NCBI RefSeq assembly: GCF_000384035.1
Contig: NZ_KB913024.1
Coordinates: forward strand, 2,103,584 to 2,167,583
Direction of reading: 5' to 3'
Length of the DNA: 64,000 nucleotides
DNA from: Actinopolyspora mortivallis DSM 44261
Lineage (GTDB): Bacteria; Actinomycetota; Actinomycetes; Mycobacteriales; Pseudonocardiaceae
Shown here: positions 33,028 to 40,311 of the stretch, in pieces
How the letters are laid out: each line of letters opens with the position of its first letter
Position numbering within the stretch: the stretch's first letter is position 1
The notes under the pieces: model-generated
What the model saw: the letters and a program-made list of their open reading frames with translations, nothing else
What the model was told of the DNA's origin: nothing
Databases searched by the model: none
Made by a program: the position numbers and the translations under genes

Positions 33028-33642
33028 TCACTCCAGGCTGTCGAGCACCGCCTGGGCAACCGCCTTCATCGTGGTACGCCGGTCCATGGCGGTCCGTTGC
33101 AGCCAGCGGAAGGACTCCGGCTCGGACATGTCGTGGTTGCTCATCAACAACCCCTTGGCCCGTTCGATCGTCTTGCGCGATTCGAGACGTTCGGAGAGGT
33201 TGGCCGCCTCGGCCTCCAGGGCCTGCACCTCGGCGAACCGGGAGACGGCCAGTTCGATGGCCGGAACCAGGTCACGTTTGGCGAACGGCTTGACCAGGTA
33301 GGACATGGCCCCCGCCTCCTTGGCCCGTTCGACCAGTTCACGCTGGCTGAAAGCGGTCAGGATCACCACGGGAGCTATCCGTTCCCCCGCTATGGAGGAG
33401 GCCGCCTCGATGCCGTCCATCTTCGGCATCTTGATGTCCAGGATCACCAGGTCGGGACGCAGTTCCTCCGCGAGACGAACCGCCTCTTCGCCGTCACCGG
33501 CCTCACCGACGACCTGATATCCCTCCTCACGAAGCATCTCCACCAGATCGAGCCTGATCAGCGCCTCGTCCTCGGCCACGAGCACGCGATGCTGGGCAGC
33601 ATTCGTCGCCGTGTTCGGGTCCTCGGCAGCCGGCGTGCTCAC
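33028..33642 (-). CDS. pdtaR: ANTAR-domain response regulator, PdtaR-like
   Basis: A 204-residue two-component response regulator that binds RNA. The receiver domain (about 20-135) has the acidic pocket EDEALIRLD, phospho-acceptor Asp in LVILDIKMPKMDG, Thr in VVILTAFSQ and Lys in SYLVKPFAKRD. A linker coiled coil and the ANTAR domain (about 145-204, IERAKGLLMSNHDMSEPESFRWLQRTAMDRRTTM) follow. In M. tuberculosis PdtaR with PdtaS controls transcripts by antitermination on paired hexaloop hairpins. GTG at 33642 with GGAGGATCCG is the start. The partner kinase is not in this window. Confidence 0.92.
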   Translation of the reverse strand: MSTPAAEDPNTATNAAQHRVLVAEDEALIRLDLVEMLREEGYQVVGEAGDGEEAVRLAEELRPDLVILDIKMPKMDGIEAASSIAGERIAPVVILTAFSQRELVERAKEAGAMSYLVKPFAKRDLVPAIELAVSRFAEVQALEAEAANLSERLESRKTIERAKGLLMSNHDMSEPESFRWLQRTAMDRRTTMKAVAQAVLDSLE

Positions 33643-33837
33643 CGGATCCTCCTGGATGGTTCTCGGGTGTTTCCGGTGCGGTCGCACCGGAGAGTGCAGC
33701 TTATCGTCTCGCGCACCCTCCGGAGAGCGGCAGGGGCCGCGTGCGGTGGGGATGAGAGCTGGGCCACGCGGACCCCTCGGGCCGTGTGGGTCGCGACACC
33801 GGCAGACCCCGCCCGCAGGTGACGATCTCCGGTGACG

Positions 33838-33843
33838 TATGCT
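33838..33843 (+). promoter_or_regulatory. -10 box of the tRNA gene
   Basis: TATGCT lies 13 bases before the mature tRNA 5' end, the usual place for a tRNA promoter. No good -35 box is seen at 17 bases. Confidence 0.45.
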
Positions 33844-33856
33844 GTTCGCAGGTAAG

Positions 33857-33930
33857 GCCCCCGTAGCCCAACAGGCAGAGGCGGCGGACTCAAAATCCGT
33901 GTAGTGTCCGTTCGAATCGGACCGGGGGCA
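33857..33930 (+). tRNA. tRNA-Leu (anticodon CAA), short variable arm
   Basis: A 74-base cloverleaf. The acceptor stem GCCCCCG pairs with CGGGGGC and is followed by discriminator A; CCA is not encoded. The anticodon arm GCGGA-CTCAAAA-TCCGT gives anticodon CAA (leucine, UUG codons). The T arm is GTCCG-TTCGAAT-CGGAC. The variable region is only about 5 bases (GTAGT), whereas leucine tRNAs are normally class II with a long variable arm, so charging identity deserves a check. The 3' end is the left boundary of an accessory patch, suggesting past use as an integration site. Confidence 0.85.
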
Positions 33931-33957
33931 CCGGTTTTACCAGGTCATGAGCCTGAG

Positions 33958-34001
33958 CTTGATCACATCGCAAGATCAAGGTACCGCTTTGGTACCGCTT
34001 T
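33958..34001. repeat. Inverted and tandem repeats just after the tRNA (attachment-site-like)
   Basis: CTTGATC and GATCAAG (33958-33964 and 33974-33980) form a 9-base-loop inverted repeat. It runs directly into a tandem pair of GGTACCGCTTT (33980-33990 and 33991-34001). Such small repeats next to a tRNA 3' end resemble arm sites of a tyrosine-integrase attachment site. No integrase gene remains in the window, so this is at most a scar. The wider stretch 33931-34289 has no gene. Confidence 0.4.
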
Positions 34002-34050
34002 CGACTGCGTCTGAGGGTCCACAAACTCGCTGGCGCGCATCCGTGACGGT

Positions 34051-34077
34051 CCCCCATGGTGACTCTCGCCATGGGGG
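34051..34077. terminator. Perfect hairpin in intergenic region
   Basis: CCCCCATGG and CCATGGGGG pair perfectly around a 9-base loop. No gene ends immediately before it, so it may be a terminator left from a lost gene or serve the tRNA transcript. Confidence 0.5.
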
Positions 34078-34251
34078 ATCACTCGTTCAGCGGTCCCGCT
34101 GTCTTGGATCAAAGATCACGTTTCACGCTCGGAGGCGATCCCCCGACGAGCGCGTGCTTGGTCTCAGCCGGATCGGCGGACAGCACCATCCCACTTTCCG
34201 AAGTCCGACTCGGCGGGGAAGGGGCGCAGGCTCATGCCCCTCTCCATACAC

Positions 34252-34281
34252 CAAGCCCCCGACCACGCCGGGCCGGGGGTT
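34252..34281 (-). terminator. Terminator after the CYTH gene
   Basis: AAGCCCCCG and CGGGGGTTT pair over 9 bases around a 12-base loop, 9 bases beyond the CYTH gene stop on the reverse strand. Confidence 0.65.
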
Positions 34282-34289
34282 TGACTGGG

Positions 34290-34865
34290 TCACTCGACAC
34301 TGGCTGTCCGGGCCCGTTGTGCTGCCACCGCATCGGTGTACTGCTCGGTGGTGAGATCGTCCTCGACGACGCCCAACGAGTTCAGGACCGCGCGTACCAT
34401 CGCCAATCCGGCTGGGACATCCTCGGTGCGTTCGACCTGGGTTTCGACTTCGAGGAAGGTGCCTTCCAGTTCGGGGACGTGGACCAGGGTGGCGAGCAGG
34501 TCGTAGCCGTTCTCGGTGAACCGGTGGTTGCGGCAGTGTTTGCTGAAGGCGATGCGTTCGGTCAGTCCGAGACCGGTCAATAACGCCGCCACGGCCTGCC
34601 CGTCGGCGACGGTGGTCTCGTGCTCGGGTTTGGAGCCACTGGCGTGCACGGCGGGTTCCTTGAAGGTCAGCACGGTTGTCGAGGAGTGCTCGCCCTCCAC
34701 TGTTCGCAGCCGCACCTCGTAGCCCTGATCGGTCAGCTCCCCACTCGGTCGGTCGAAGTAGCGGTCCCGGTAGACCTGCACGTGTTCAACGGCACGCGAA
34801 ACCAGCCGCTCGCGCACCGCCTCGGGGTGACGAACGCGTGCCTTCAGTTCGGCCTCCACAGCCAC
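34290..34865 (-). CDS. CYTH-domain protein (class IV adenylyl cyclase/thiamine triphosphatase-like)
   Basis: A 191-residue CYTH protein. The N-terminal signature ExExK is seen in VEAELKARV, and later strands carry the alternating charged residues of the tunnel fold (YEVRLRTVE, TVLTFKEP, KPEHETTVADG, FLEVETQVE). The family comprises class IV adenylyl cyclases and triphosphatases that act on triphosphate substrates with two metal ions; which applies here is unknown. GTG at 34865 follows GGGAG. It starts 9 bases after the XRE regulator gene, so both are one transcript, suggesting the regulator and a nucleotide-processing enzyme work together. Confidence 0.82.
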   Translation of the reverse strand: MAVEAELKARVRHPEAVRERLVSRAVEHVQVYRDRYFDRPSGELTDQGYEVRLRTVEGEHSSTTVLTFKEPAVHASGSKPEHETTVADGQAVAALLTGLGLTERIAFSKHCRNHRFTENGYDLLATLVHVPELEGTFLEVETQVERTEDVPAGLAMVRAVLNSLGVVEDDLTTEQYTDAVAAQRARTASVE

Positions 34866-34874
34866 GGCGGCTCC

Positions 34875-35699
34875 CTACACGATCCGGACGGCCTGGTTGC
34901 GCAGTTCGCGGGTGAACCTGCGAAAGCCCCGGTGTAACGCACCGTGCGAACTTTCCGCAATCTTGTACATCCGTGAGGTGTGTCCCTCGTGGTTTTCCCC
35001 GAAGACGGACACGAACTGGACATCATCGAGACTCAGTACTCGCCAGGTCGGCAGCATGTCGTAGAAATACACGCGTACGTCGGTGTACGCGCTCAGCTCC
35101 TCAAGACGGGAGACGCTGAGTTCTACTCCCGATTTGAACACTCTCCAGCTTTCGCCGACCTCGCTGGCTCGACGCCGCGCTGCCTCGCCGTTGGGGTCCA
35201 GCAGCAGAGCGCTCACCCTGGGACGACTACGGCTGACGACCGACCGGAGCAGGGAGTCGTTCATCGCGAGGATGCCCAACCCGCGCACCGCTACGATCTC
35301 GATCGTGCTGGCGCTGGCGGCTGCCCGATGGATATCCGGTGTGGCGCTGGACTGGGACGGGTATGTCGCCAGCAGCTCGGCCTGGTTAGCTGCCCCCAAG
35401 TGGTCCACACCCAGAGGGCGTGTCGGTGCCAATCCGAGCAGAACTCGCACCTCATCCGGCATGTTCAACCCGTCGGCGATGCGTTCGTAAACCTCAAAGG
35501 CCGTGATCTTACGTGAGCCGTTGACGATCTCGCTGACACGTCCTTGAAGGATGTTTGTGGCCCCGAAAAGCTGAGACTGCGTAACTCCGGCCGAGCGTTG
35601 CAACACCCAGAAAAGTTCCCCGACGTCACGGTCACGACATGCTTTCCGCAAGTCATCGCGCTTCCACACTGATTCGGGAACATTGAGTGAGTTCCACAC
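34875..35699 (-). CDS. XRE-family regulator with C-terminal sensor-like domain
   Basis: A 274-residue protein with an N-terminal helix-turn-helix (about 25-85; SQLFGATNILQGRVSEIVNG, then RKITAFEVYERIADGL). The C-terminal domain (about 115-274) is without strong motifs but resembles the ligand-binding part of actinobacterial XRE regulators found beside CYTH and NUDIX genes. The GTG at 35697-35699 is used. The palindrome TTCTCA-CTA-TGAGAA at 35710-35724 directly upstream is a natural autoregulatory operator and is shared with the divergent small-protein operon. Exact family and signal are not recognised. Confidence 0.75.
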   Translation of the reverse strand: MWNSLNVPESVWKRDDLRKACRDRDVGELFWVLQRSAGVTQSQLFGATNILQGRVSEIVNGSRKITAFEVYERIADGLNMPDEVRVLLGLAPTRPLGVDHLGAANQAELLATYPSQSSATPDIHRAAASASTIEIVAVRGLGILAMNDSLLRSVVSRSRPRVSALLLDPNGEAARRRASEVGESWRVFKSGVELSVSRLEELSAYTDVRVYFYDMLPTWRVLSLDDVQFVSVFGENHEGHTSRMYKIAESSHGALHRGFRRFTRELRNQAVRIV

Positions 35700-36100
35700 G
35701 AGAACGATCTTCTCACTATGAGAATCCCGAGTTGGAATTGGGTCGCCCGCTCACCCTGTCGATGCTGGAAATGATGAACGCGGCAACGGCACCCATCGGC
35801 CGGGGGCTGGCCCGGTCGGTGCTGGAGGCGGTGGAGCGCGACATGCTCGATGTGGACCCGCCGGAGAACGGGCACACGGTCTACTGGGTCACCCCGGCCG
35901 AGGGCGGGGCACAGCACGCCACGCTGACGACTCCCCCGGAAACCGGCGGGCCGGTCGACACGCTCGGCGGGCACGGCCCTGTCGAGGCACCGCCGAACTC
36001 CGGAGACCGGATGCGGCACACCCAGCGGTTCTGTCCCGAGTGCTTCGCCGCCTACCTGAATCTGCCCGGCCCCACCCCTCGCTGGAAACCCACGGAGTGA
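35687..36100 (+). CDS. Small hypothetical protein with C-terminal CPEC motif
   Basis: Up to 137 residues; not a family I can name. The recognisable parts are ELELGRPLTLSMLEMMNAATAPIGRG, DVDPPENGHTVYWV and a C-terminal RFCPECFAAYLN with a CxxC pair. The GTG at 35687 overlaps the divergent regulator gene by 13 bases and the operator lies inside this frame, so the true start is probably one of the TTG or ATG codons between 35732 and 35774. It is followed 5 bases later by another small Cys-containing protein. The two look like a short operon controlled by the adjacent XRE protein. Confidence 0.55.
   Translation: MSSTRERSSHYENPELELGRPLTLSMLEMMNAATAPIGRGLARSVLEAVERDMLDVDPPENGHTVYWVTPAEGGAQHATLTTPPETGGPVDTLGGHGPVEAPPNSGDRMRHTQRFCPECFAAYLNLPGPTPRWKPTE
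35710..35724. promoter_or_regulatory. Palindrome between divergent XRE gene and small-protein operon
   Basis: TTCTCA-CTA-TGAGAA has perfect 6-bp arms and lies 11 bases upstream of the XRE start. It is the likely binding site of that regulator, controlling both directions. Confidence 0.55.
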
Positions 36101-36105
36101 TTCCC

Positions 36106-36327
36106 ATGACCGCGACCCAGACCCACCACTACTGGCTTCCCGTCCCGGACAGAACCGGCTACCGCTGGACCCGCCACGCCTTCCGCGGCCACAAGTGGGA
36201 CGGCCGCAGCGCCGACACGTCGGTGTGCAACGTCCAGTGCGCGATGGCCCAACCCAGTGAACTCGACTGGTTCCAGGCCCCCACCTGCCAGGAGTGCACC
36301 AGGATCCTGCTGGGCGAACAGCCCTGA
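36106..36327 (+). CDS. Small hypothetical protein with two CxxC-like pairs
   Basis: A 73-residue protein of unknown function. The pairs CNVQC and CQEC (with a nearby His) suggest a small zinc-binding fold. The ATG at 36106 follows GGAG with 8 bases between. It starts 5 bases after the upstream gene stop and is followed by two tandem hairpin terminators, so the two genes form a closed bicistronic unit. Proteins of this kind accompany XRE regulators in many actinomycete genomes, but no role is established that I know of. Confidence 0.6.
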   Translation: MTATQTHHYWLPVPDRTGYRWTRHAFRGHKWDGRSADTSVCNVQCAMAQPSELDWFQAPTCQECTRILLGEQP

Positions 36328-36357
36328 GCTTCGGCCGCTGGCGCCACGCGGCCGTTG

Positions 36358-36447
36358 ACTGCCCCGGTTCCCCATCCCCCGACCGGCCGGGGCAGTACCC
36401 CCCGTCCCCGATCCGGCCCGGTGCCACCCCCGACACGGCACCGGGCC
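36358..36447 (+). terminator. Tandem hairpin terminators
   Basis: Two perfect hairpins follow the small-protein operon. ACTGCCCCGG with CCGGGGCAGT (36358-36396) is the first. GGCCCGGTGCC with GGCACCGGGCC (36415-36447) is the second, followed by TTCTT. Confidence 0.75.
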
Positions 36448-36519
36448 TTCTTACTCCGCCAGCACGCCTCACCGACACAGACTGGCCGCACAAACCTGCG
36501 AAGGATTGCGGTCACAGCA

Positions 36520-36989
36520 CTAGCGTGCGTCGAACGCCAGGTAGTGCAGAACCGCCACGAGTGTTCCCGAGTTGACGATCCCCCGGAGGAGACCAACTTC
36601 CGCAGTTCCTCAACCGGCACCCAGATGAAGTTGCCCTCGTTGAGCTCCACGCTCTCGGCTACTCGTTCAACGCCTCGGGCGAGGTAGACGTGGTGCGGAT
36701 TGGTGACGGTGCCGATGTTCGGCTCGAACGTCACCAGCGGCTCGATCGAACGGGCGCGGTATCCGGTCTCCTCCTCCAACTCGCGAGCAGCCGTGGTGGC
36801 CGCGGACTCGTTCTCATTCAGCAGACCACCGGGGAGCTCGTAGTTCCACACGTCGGAGACGAACCGGTGACGGTAGGAGAGCAGGACGTGGCTCTCGTTC
36901 TCATTCAGCACGAGAACCATCCTCGCCGGCGGAAGTCACACCTTGTGATGCTCGAAGCGCTCCCCGGAAGGCACGGTGATATCGGCCAT
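36520..36989 (-). pseudogene. NUDIX hydrolase pseudogene (nonsense codon plus frameshift)
   Basis: The reverse strand encodes a NUDIX protein broken twice. From ATG 36989 the frame reads MADITVPSGERFEHHKV, then TGA (36934-36936) where Arg would be CGA, then LPPARMVLVLNENESHVLLS and on through the NUDIX box GGLLNENESAATTAARELEEETG. At the run of five C (36580-36584, G on the coding strand) the frame slips by one. The natural ending (IVNSGTLVAVLHYLAFDAR, stop at 36520-36522) continues only in the shifted frame. A single-base loss explains this. A fragment starting at ATG 36920 could still be made but would carry a foreign tail. Confidence 0.8.
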
Positions 36990-37065
36990 GTCCAGCGTCC
37001 GGCTGGGCCACGAAGGCACCACCCCGTGCCGAATAGCGGGGCAGCGATGTTGGGAGACGCCATCC

Positions 37066-37575
37066 TTACCTTGGTTCCGTCTCGGTGAGTCTGCGTTCGG
37101 CTCGTTCGACAGCCTCGGCGATGACCGGCCGTGCCCGCGTCCACGTCCGGTGGACCGGATCGCCGGGCGAGTAGCGGCTCAGGATCTCGTCCATGCGTTC
37201 GTCGTAGTCGAAGCGTTCACCGGCGGGGCCGGTGGTCAGGTCCGCCGCGACGAGCGCGTCGAGCAGCGGCGAGTCCTCGAACGGGAACTCGGCCAGCTCC
37301 GCCGCTAGCCCGCGCTCCTCGGCCTCGAAGCGGGCACCGGAGTGGTGAGCCACGAGGTTGACGATCGTCTCCGGCCACCCCTGACCACGCGGGTAGCGCG
37401 CCCCGTCGAGCGGATGAAAGCCCGTGTGCCCGATCTCGGAAGCGTAGCCGATGTCGTGCAGCCACCGACGTCCCAGCGGCTCGACGAACGACTCGGCGAC
37501 CTCGGCGGCACGCTGAACAAGCCCCATGCACTCACGCCAAGGTGACCACCTCGCCTGGGGCCCGGCCTCGAACAC
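37066..37575 (-). CDS. HD-domain protein, probably eroded
   Basis: Up to 169 residues with HD phosphohydrolase features: WLHDIGYA, TGFHPLDGARY, IVNLVAHHSGARFEAEERG and ALVAADLTTGP. The segment where the first metal-binding His is expected reads ARWSPWRECMGLV, without His. The linker before WLHDIG is several residues shorter than in typical relatives. Metal-dependent hydrolysis is therefore doubtful. It lies upstream of the NUDIX pseudogene on the same strand (76 bases apart), so both may be decaying remains of one operon. The start is uncertain; GTG at 37575 or ATG at 37579 in another frame are candidates. Confidence 0.6.
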   Translation of the reverse strand: MFEAGPQARWSPWRECMGLVQRAAEVAESFVEPLGRRWLHDIGYASEIGHTGFHPLDGARYPRGQGWPETIVNLVAHHSGARFEAEERGLAAELAEFPFEDSPLLDALVAADLTTGPAGERFDYDERMDEILSRYSPGDPVHRTWTRARPVIAEAVERAERRLTETEPR

Positions 37576-37965
37576 TCATGGGAAGCCGAGGAGGACTCCA
37601 CCGTCGTCACCGTGCGATGGTTCTCCCAGTCCGAGACTTCGAGCTGACTGGGTTCTCAGCAAACGGCGGGAAAACCACACGGCAATACACGGACACGGAT
37701 TCGACTCTGTCGTCGAGCGACTCTTGGAGCGGACGTGCTCGTCAGCCGTCGGCACGTGGCCCACCAGCAGCCTCACCCGGACCAAGCCCGCCGCCGGTGC
37801 CCGATTCCCCAGGCACATCCGCTCCTCCCCTGAACCATCGCCCCGGATCCCCGCGACATCACCAGGACCGGGAAGAACGCGGGACCGATCGGGTTGGGAT
37901 TCCGCCAGTGGTGCCCCACATGGTTCTTCGGGCGAGTGGGATGGTTCGTCTACTACCTTCACCTC
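37576..37965. other. Intergenic region without recognisable gene
   Basis: About 390 bases between the HD gene and the membrane protein gene. No convincing open frame or hairpin was found. TACCTT at 37954-37959 is the probable -10 box of the next gene. The rest may be remnant sequence of the accessory patch. Confidence 0.45.
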
Positions 37966-38700
37966 GTGGGCCAAGCGGGCACGGCAGAAACGTTCACTCC
38001 TTACGGCGTTTCCCACTGGGTGCTCCTCGGGGTGCTCGCCGTAGGGGCGCTGCTGCTCGTCCGTGCGGGGCGCCGACATCGAGGGACCCGTGCGGGTGTG
38101 CTGTTCACCAGGGCGTTCGCGTTGTCTCTGGGGTTGTTCGCGGTAGCGATGCAGGTCTACCGGGTGTTGCCCTCACAGTGGAACATCAGCGTTTCGCTGC
38201 CGTTGCACCTGTCCGACTTCACCTGGATCGTGGCCGTGTACGCGTTGTGGACACATCGGCAGTGGGCGTACTCGCTGACGTACTACTGGGGGCTCACGCT
38301 CAATCCCCAGGCCATGCTCACTCCCGCCCTGGACGCGCCGAGCTTTCCGCACATCGACTTCGTCGACTTCTGGACGCAGCACACGCTCGTGGTGTGGGCG
38401 GCCATCTATTTGACCTGGGGTCTGGGGCTGCGGCCGGTTTGGCGTGACTTCGCGACCACGGTCATGGTCACGGTCGTGTGGGGCGTGGCCGTGTTCTGGT
38501 TCAACCGGGTCACCGGCACGAATTACGGTTTCCTCAACTCCAAGCCGAACAACCCCTCGTTGCTGGATGTCATGGGCCCGTGGCCGTGGTATCTCGCGGT
38601 GGAGTTCGTGGTGGGACTCACCGCGTGGGCGCTGATCACCTGGCCGTGGACGCGTTCCCCCGGGAAACCGGCCCGGTGGAGGAGGTCCACGACGTCATGA
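37966..38700 (+). CDS. YwaF/TIGR02206-family integral membrane protein
   Basis: A 244-residue protein with about seven membrane helices. FTPYGVSHWVLLGVLAVGALLLV near the start, LPLHLSDFTWIVAVYAL, YYWGLTLNPQAMLTP, DFWTQHTLVVWAAIYLTWGL and GTNYGFLNSKP are hallmarks of the TIGR02206 (YwaF) family of unknown function. GTG at 37966 is preferred to an ATG 24 codons earlier, because that extension looks non-coding and TACCTT ends 6 bases before the GTG, a leaderless pattern. It is a single gene, possibly marking the right end of the accessory patch. Confidence 0.82.
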   Translation: MGQAGTAETFTPYGVSHWVLLGVLAVGALLLVRAGRRHRGTRAGVLFTRAFALSLGLFAVAMQVYRVLPSQWNISVSLPLHLSDFTWIVAVYALWTHRQWAYSLTYYWGLTLNPQAMLTPALDAPSFPHIDFVDFWTQHTLVVWAAIYLTWGLGLRPVWRDFATTVMVTVVWGVAVFWFNRVTGTNYGFLNSKPNNPSLLDVMGPWPWYLAVEFVVGLTAWALITWPWTRSPGKPARWRRSTTS

Positions 38701-38886
38701 CATCACCGGCGGTGCAATCACCGTGCTCGGTGCGGAGAGGGACAGTACGGCACGGAAGAACCGGCTTCGCATGAGGGCCAGCCGTGTGGGTTGCCCGGAA
38801 AGACGCTCCCCTCCGCGCTGTCCGATGGGGCAGCCCCGTCTTTCCCTCCTCCGAGACGGACTCCTCCCTCCGGGCCACGACCCAAC

Positions 38887-39537
38887 TCAGGGCAACGCTG
38901 CGAAGCTGCGCACCGGGAACGTCCCCATCCCCCGGACAGCGGCGGGAACGGCCGTGAAGGTCGCTCCTGAGGCGGGCAGCACGTCGAGATTGGTCAGATG
39001 CTCGACGATGGGGATCTCGGCGGCGAGCAGTCGTGTGTGTGCCGGACGTTCTCCTGTGGAGGTGTCGTCGATGTTGACCGAGTCGATACCGACGAGATGC
39101 GCTCCTCCCTCCACCAGGAAGGAGGCGGCGTCCTCGGTCAGATACGGGTGGGAGGGGTCGCCGTAGTGCTCGGTCCCCCAGTGGCGGTCCCAGCCGGTAC
39201 GCAGCAGCACCGCGGCGTCGCGGACCCGGTGTCCGGAGAACACCCACTCGTCGACGGCCCCCGGTCCGGCGTCGACGACCACGGCGGGAAGCAGTGCGCA
39301 GCGTTCCAACGCCAGGCCGGACACGTCGTGACCGTCCCGGAACCGGTGCGCGGGAGTGTCGAGGTAGGTGCCCGTGTTGGCGACCATGGTGATCCGGCCG
39401 ATCGTGAACTCGGTTCCGGCAGCGTAGTGCTCGGCCGAGTCCTCGAAGGGCAGGTACGTGTCGACGACCGGGGTCGGCAGCCCCGGATACGTGACCGTGC
39501 CGTGTTCGACCACGTGACTGAGATCGACCAGACGCAT
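38887..39537 (-). CDS. Cyclase family protein (kynurenine formamidase-like)
   Basis: A 216-residue member of the cyclase/kynurenine formamidase (PF04199) family, metal-dependent hydrolases of amides or lactones. It opens with RLVDLSHVVEHGTVTYPGLP and carries the active-site segment as NTGTYLDTPAHRF, where better-studied members have HxGTHxDxPxH. The two His at the first and fifth positions are Asn and Tyr, so metal binding must differ or the protein belongs to another subfamily. VLLRTGWDRHWG and HLVGIDSVNIDD are further family segments. ATG at 39537 is the start; it diverges from a small HTH gene. Substrate unknown. Confidence 0.83.
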   Translation of the reverse strand: MRLVDLSHVVEHGTVTYPGLPTPVVDTYLPFEDSAEHYAAGTEFTIGRITMVANTGTYLDTPAHRFRDGHDVSGLALERCALLPAVVVDAGPGAVDEWVFSGHRVRDAAVLLRTGWDRHWGTEHYGDPSHPYLTEDAASFLVEGGAHLVGIDSVNIDDTSTGERPAHTRLLAAEIPIVEHLTNLDVLPASGATFTAVPAAVRGMGTFPVRSFAALP

Positions 39538-39622
39538 GTCCGCCAGTCTGGCACGGCGGTCGCCCGGGCTCTCCAGCGTGTCCGCTCGCGAAGCTTTCCC
39601 CTGCCGGGCAGACTCGACTCCC

Positions 39623-39832
39623 ATGGAGGACCCCGAGACGGCGCGAGGCACGTTGACCGCTCTGGCCGAGGAGCGGACAGCGGTGGAGCAGCGGTTGGAG
39701 GCACTCTGGGAACGCACCCGCCGGGCCATCCGCGAGGCCGATGACGCCGGGCTCAACCGCAGGGAGATCGCAGCTCTGGCCCGGGTCTCCCCGCAGACCG
39801 TGTACAAGGCCCTGGGGCGTCCCGAACAGTGA
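39623..39832 (+). CDS. Small helix-turn-helix protein
   Basis: A 69-residue, mostly helical, charged protein. Its C-terminus, NRREIAALARVSPQTVYKAL, is a clear helix-turn-helix of the Xre/sigma-4 kind, preceded by a helix (EERTAVEQRLEALWERTR) that could dimerise. It is divergent from the cyclase gene with 85 bases between, so it may control that gene. Similar short proteins are common and uncharacterised in actinobacteria. The ATG at 39623 is the only start that avoids a long non-coding-looking N-terminus. Confidence 0.7.
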   Translation: MEDPETARGTLTALAEERTAVEQRLEALWERTRRAIREADDAGLNRREIAALARVSPQTVYKALGRPEQ

Positions 39833-40027
39833 TTTACCGTCCGCTCCCCAGGCGGACCCGGATCGTCTTCGACCGAGGCCGCCCCCACCGCTGGGCCGGT
39901 GTGTACGCCTCCTCCCTCCTCCTGGACAGCGGGCCTTGTGCGGCGTGTACTGAGGGCAGCACTCCCGACTCCACTTCGGAAAAGAATTCACTTTCTACGT
40001 CTCGAAAAGCTCCGAAGGGAGGACCTC

Positions 40028-40311
40028 ATGACGGAGTCCTACTCACCCGGTCACCACCGGCCTACCATGCGGGTCCCACCAGTGGTTTCGCCGTCGTCGC
40101 GCTCGTGCTCGGCATCATGGGCTTCAGCCCGCTCGCGGTGATTTTCGGGCACATAGCACTGCACAACATCGACAAGAAACACTCCGGTGAAAGGGGTAGA
40201 GGCATGGCCATCGCCGGTCTGGTACTCGGATGGATCGGAGTGGCCGGACTCGTGCTCGCCCTGGTTTTCATGATCGCGGTACTGGCCACCGTGGGCCCGT
40301 CCGGAGCGTGA
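40028..40311 (+). pseudogene. DUF4190 membrane protein gene with an apparent frameshift
   Basis: GGGAGGACCTC places the start at ATG 40028 (MTESYSPGHHRP), the normal opening of small DUF4190 proteins. The conserved body (GPTSGFAVVALVLGIMG, then LAVIFGHIALHNIDKK and GMAIAGLVLGWIGVAGLVLAL, two membrane helices) lies one frame away, joining at about 40060-40068. One missing base would restore a protein of about 95 residues. No start codon with a ribosome site exists in the body frame. A sequencing error, a true mutation or, less likely, programmed slippage could explain it; no slippery run is seen. Confidence 0.65.

Noticed and set aside
33931-38700. An intact integrated plasmid or prophage at the tRNA
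   Set aside because: No integrase, excisionase, replication or structural phage gene is present, and no repeat of the tRNA end was found on the right.
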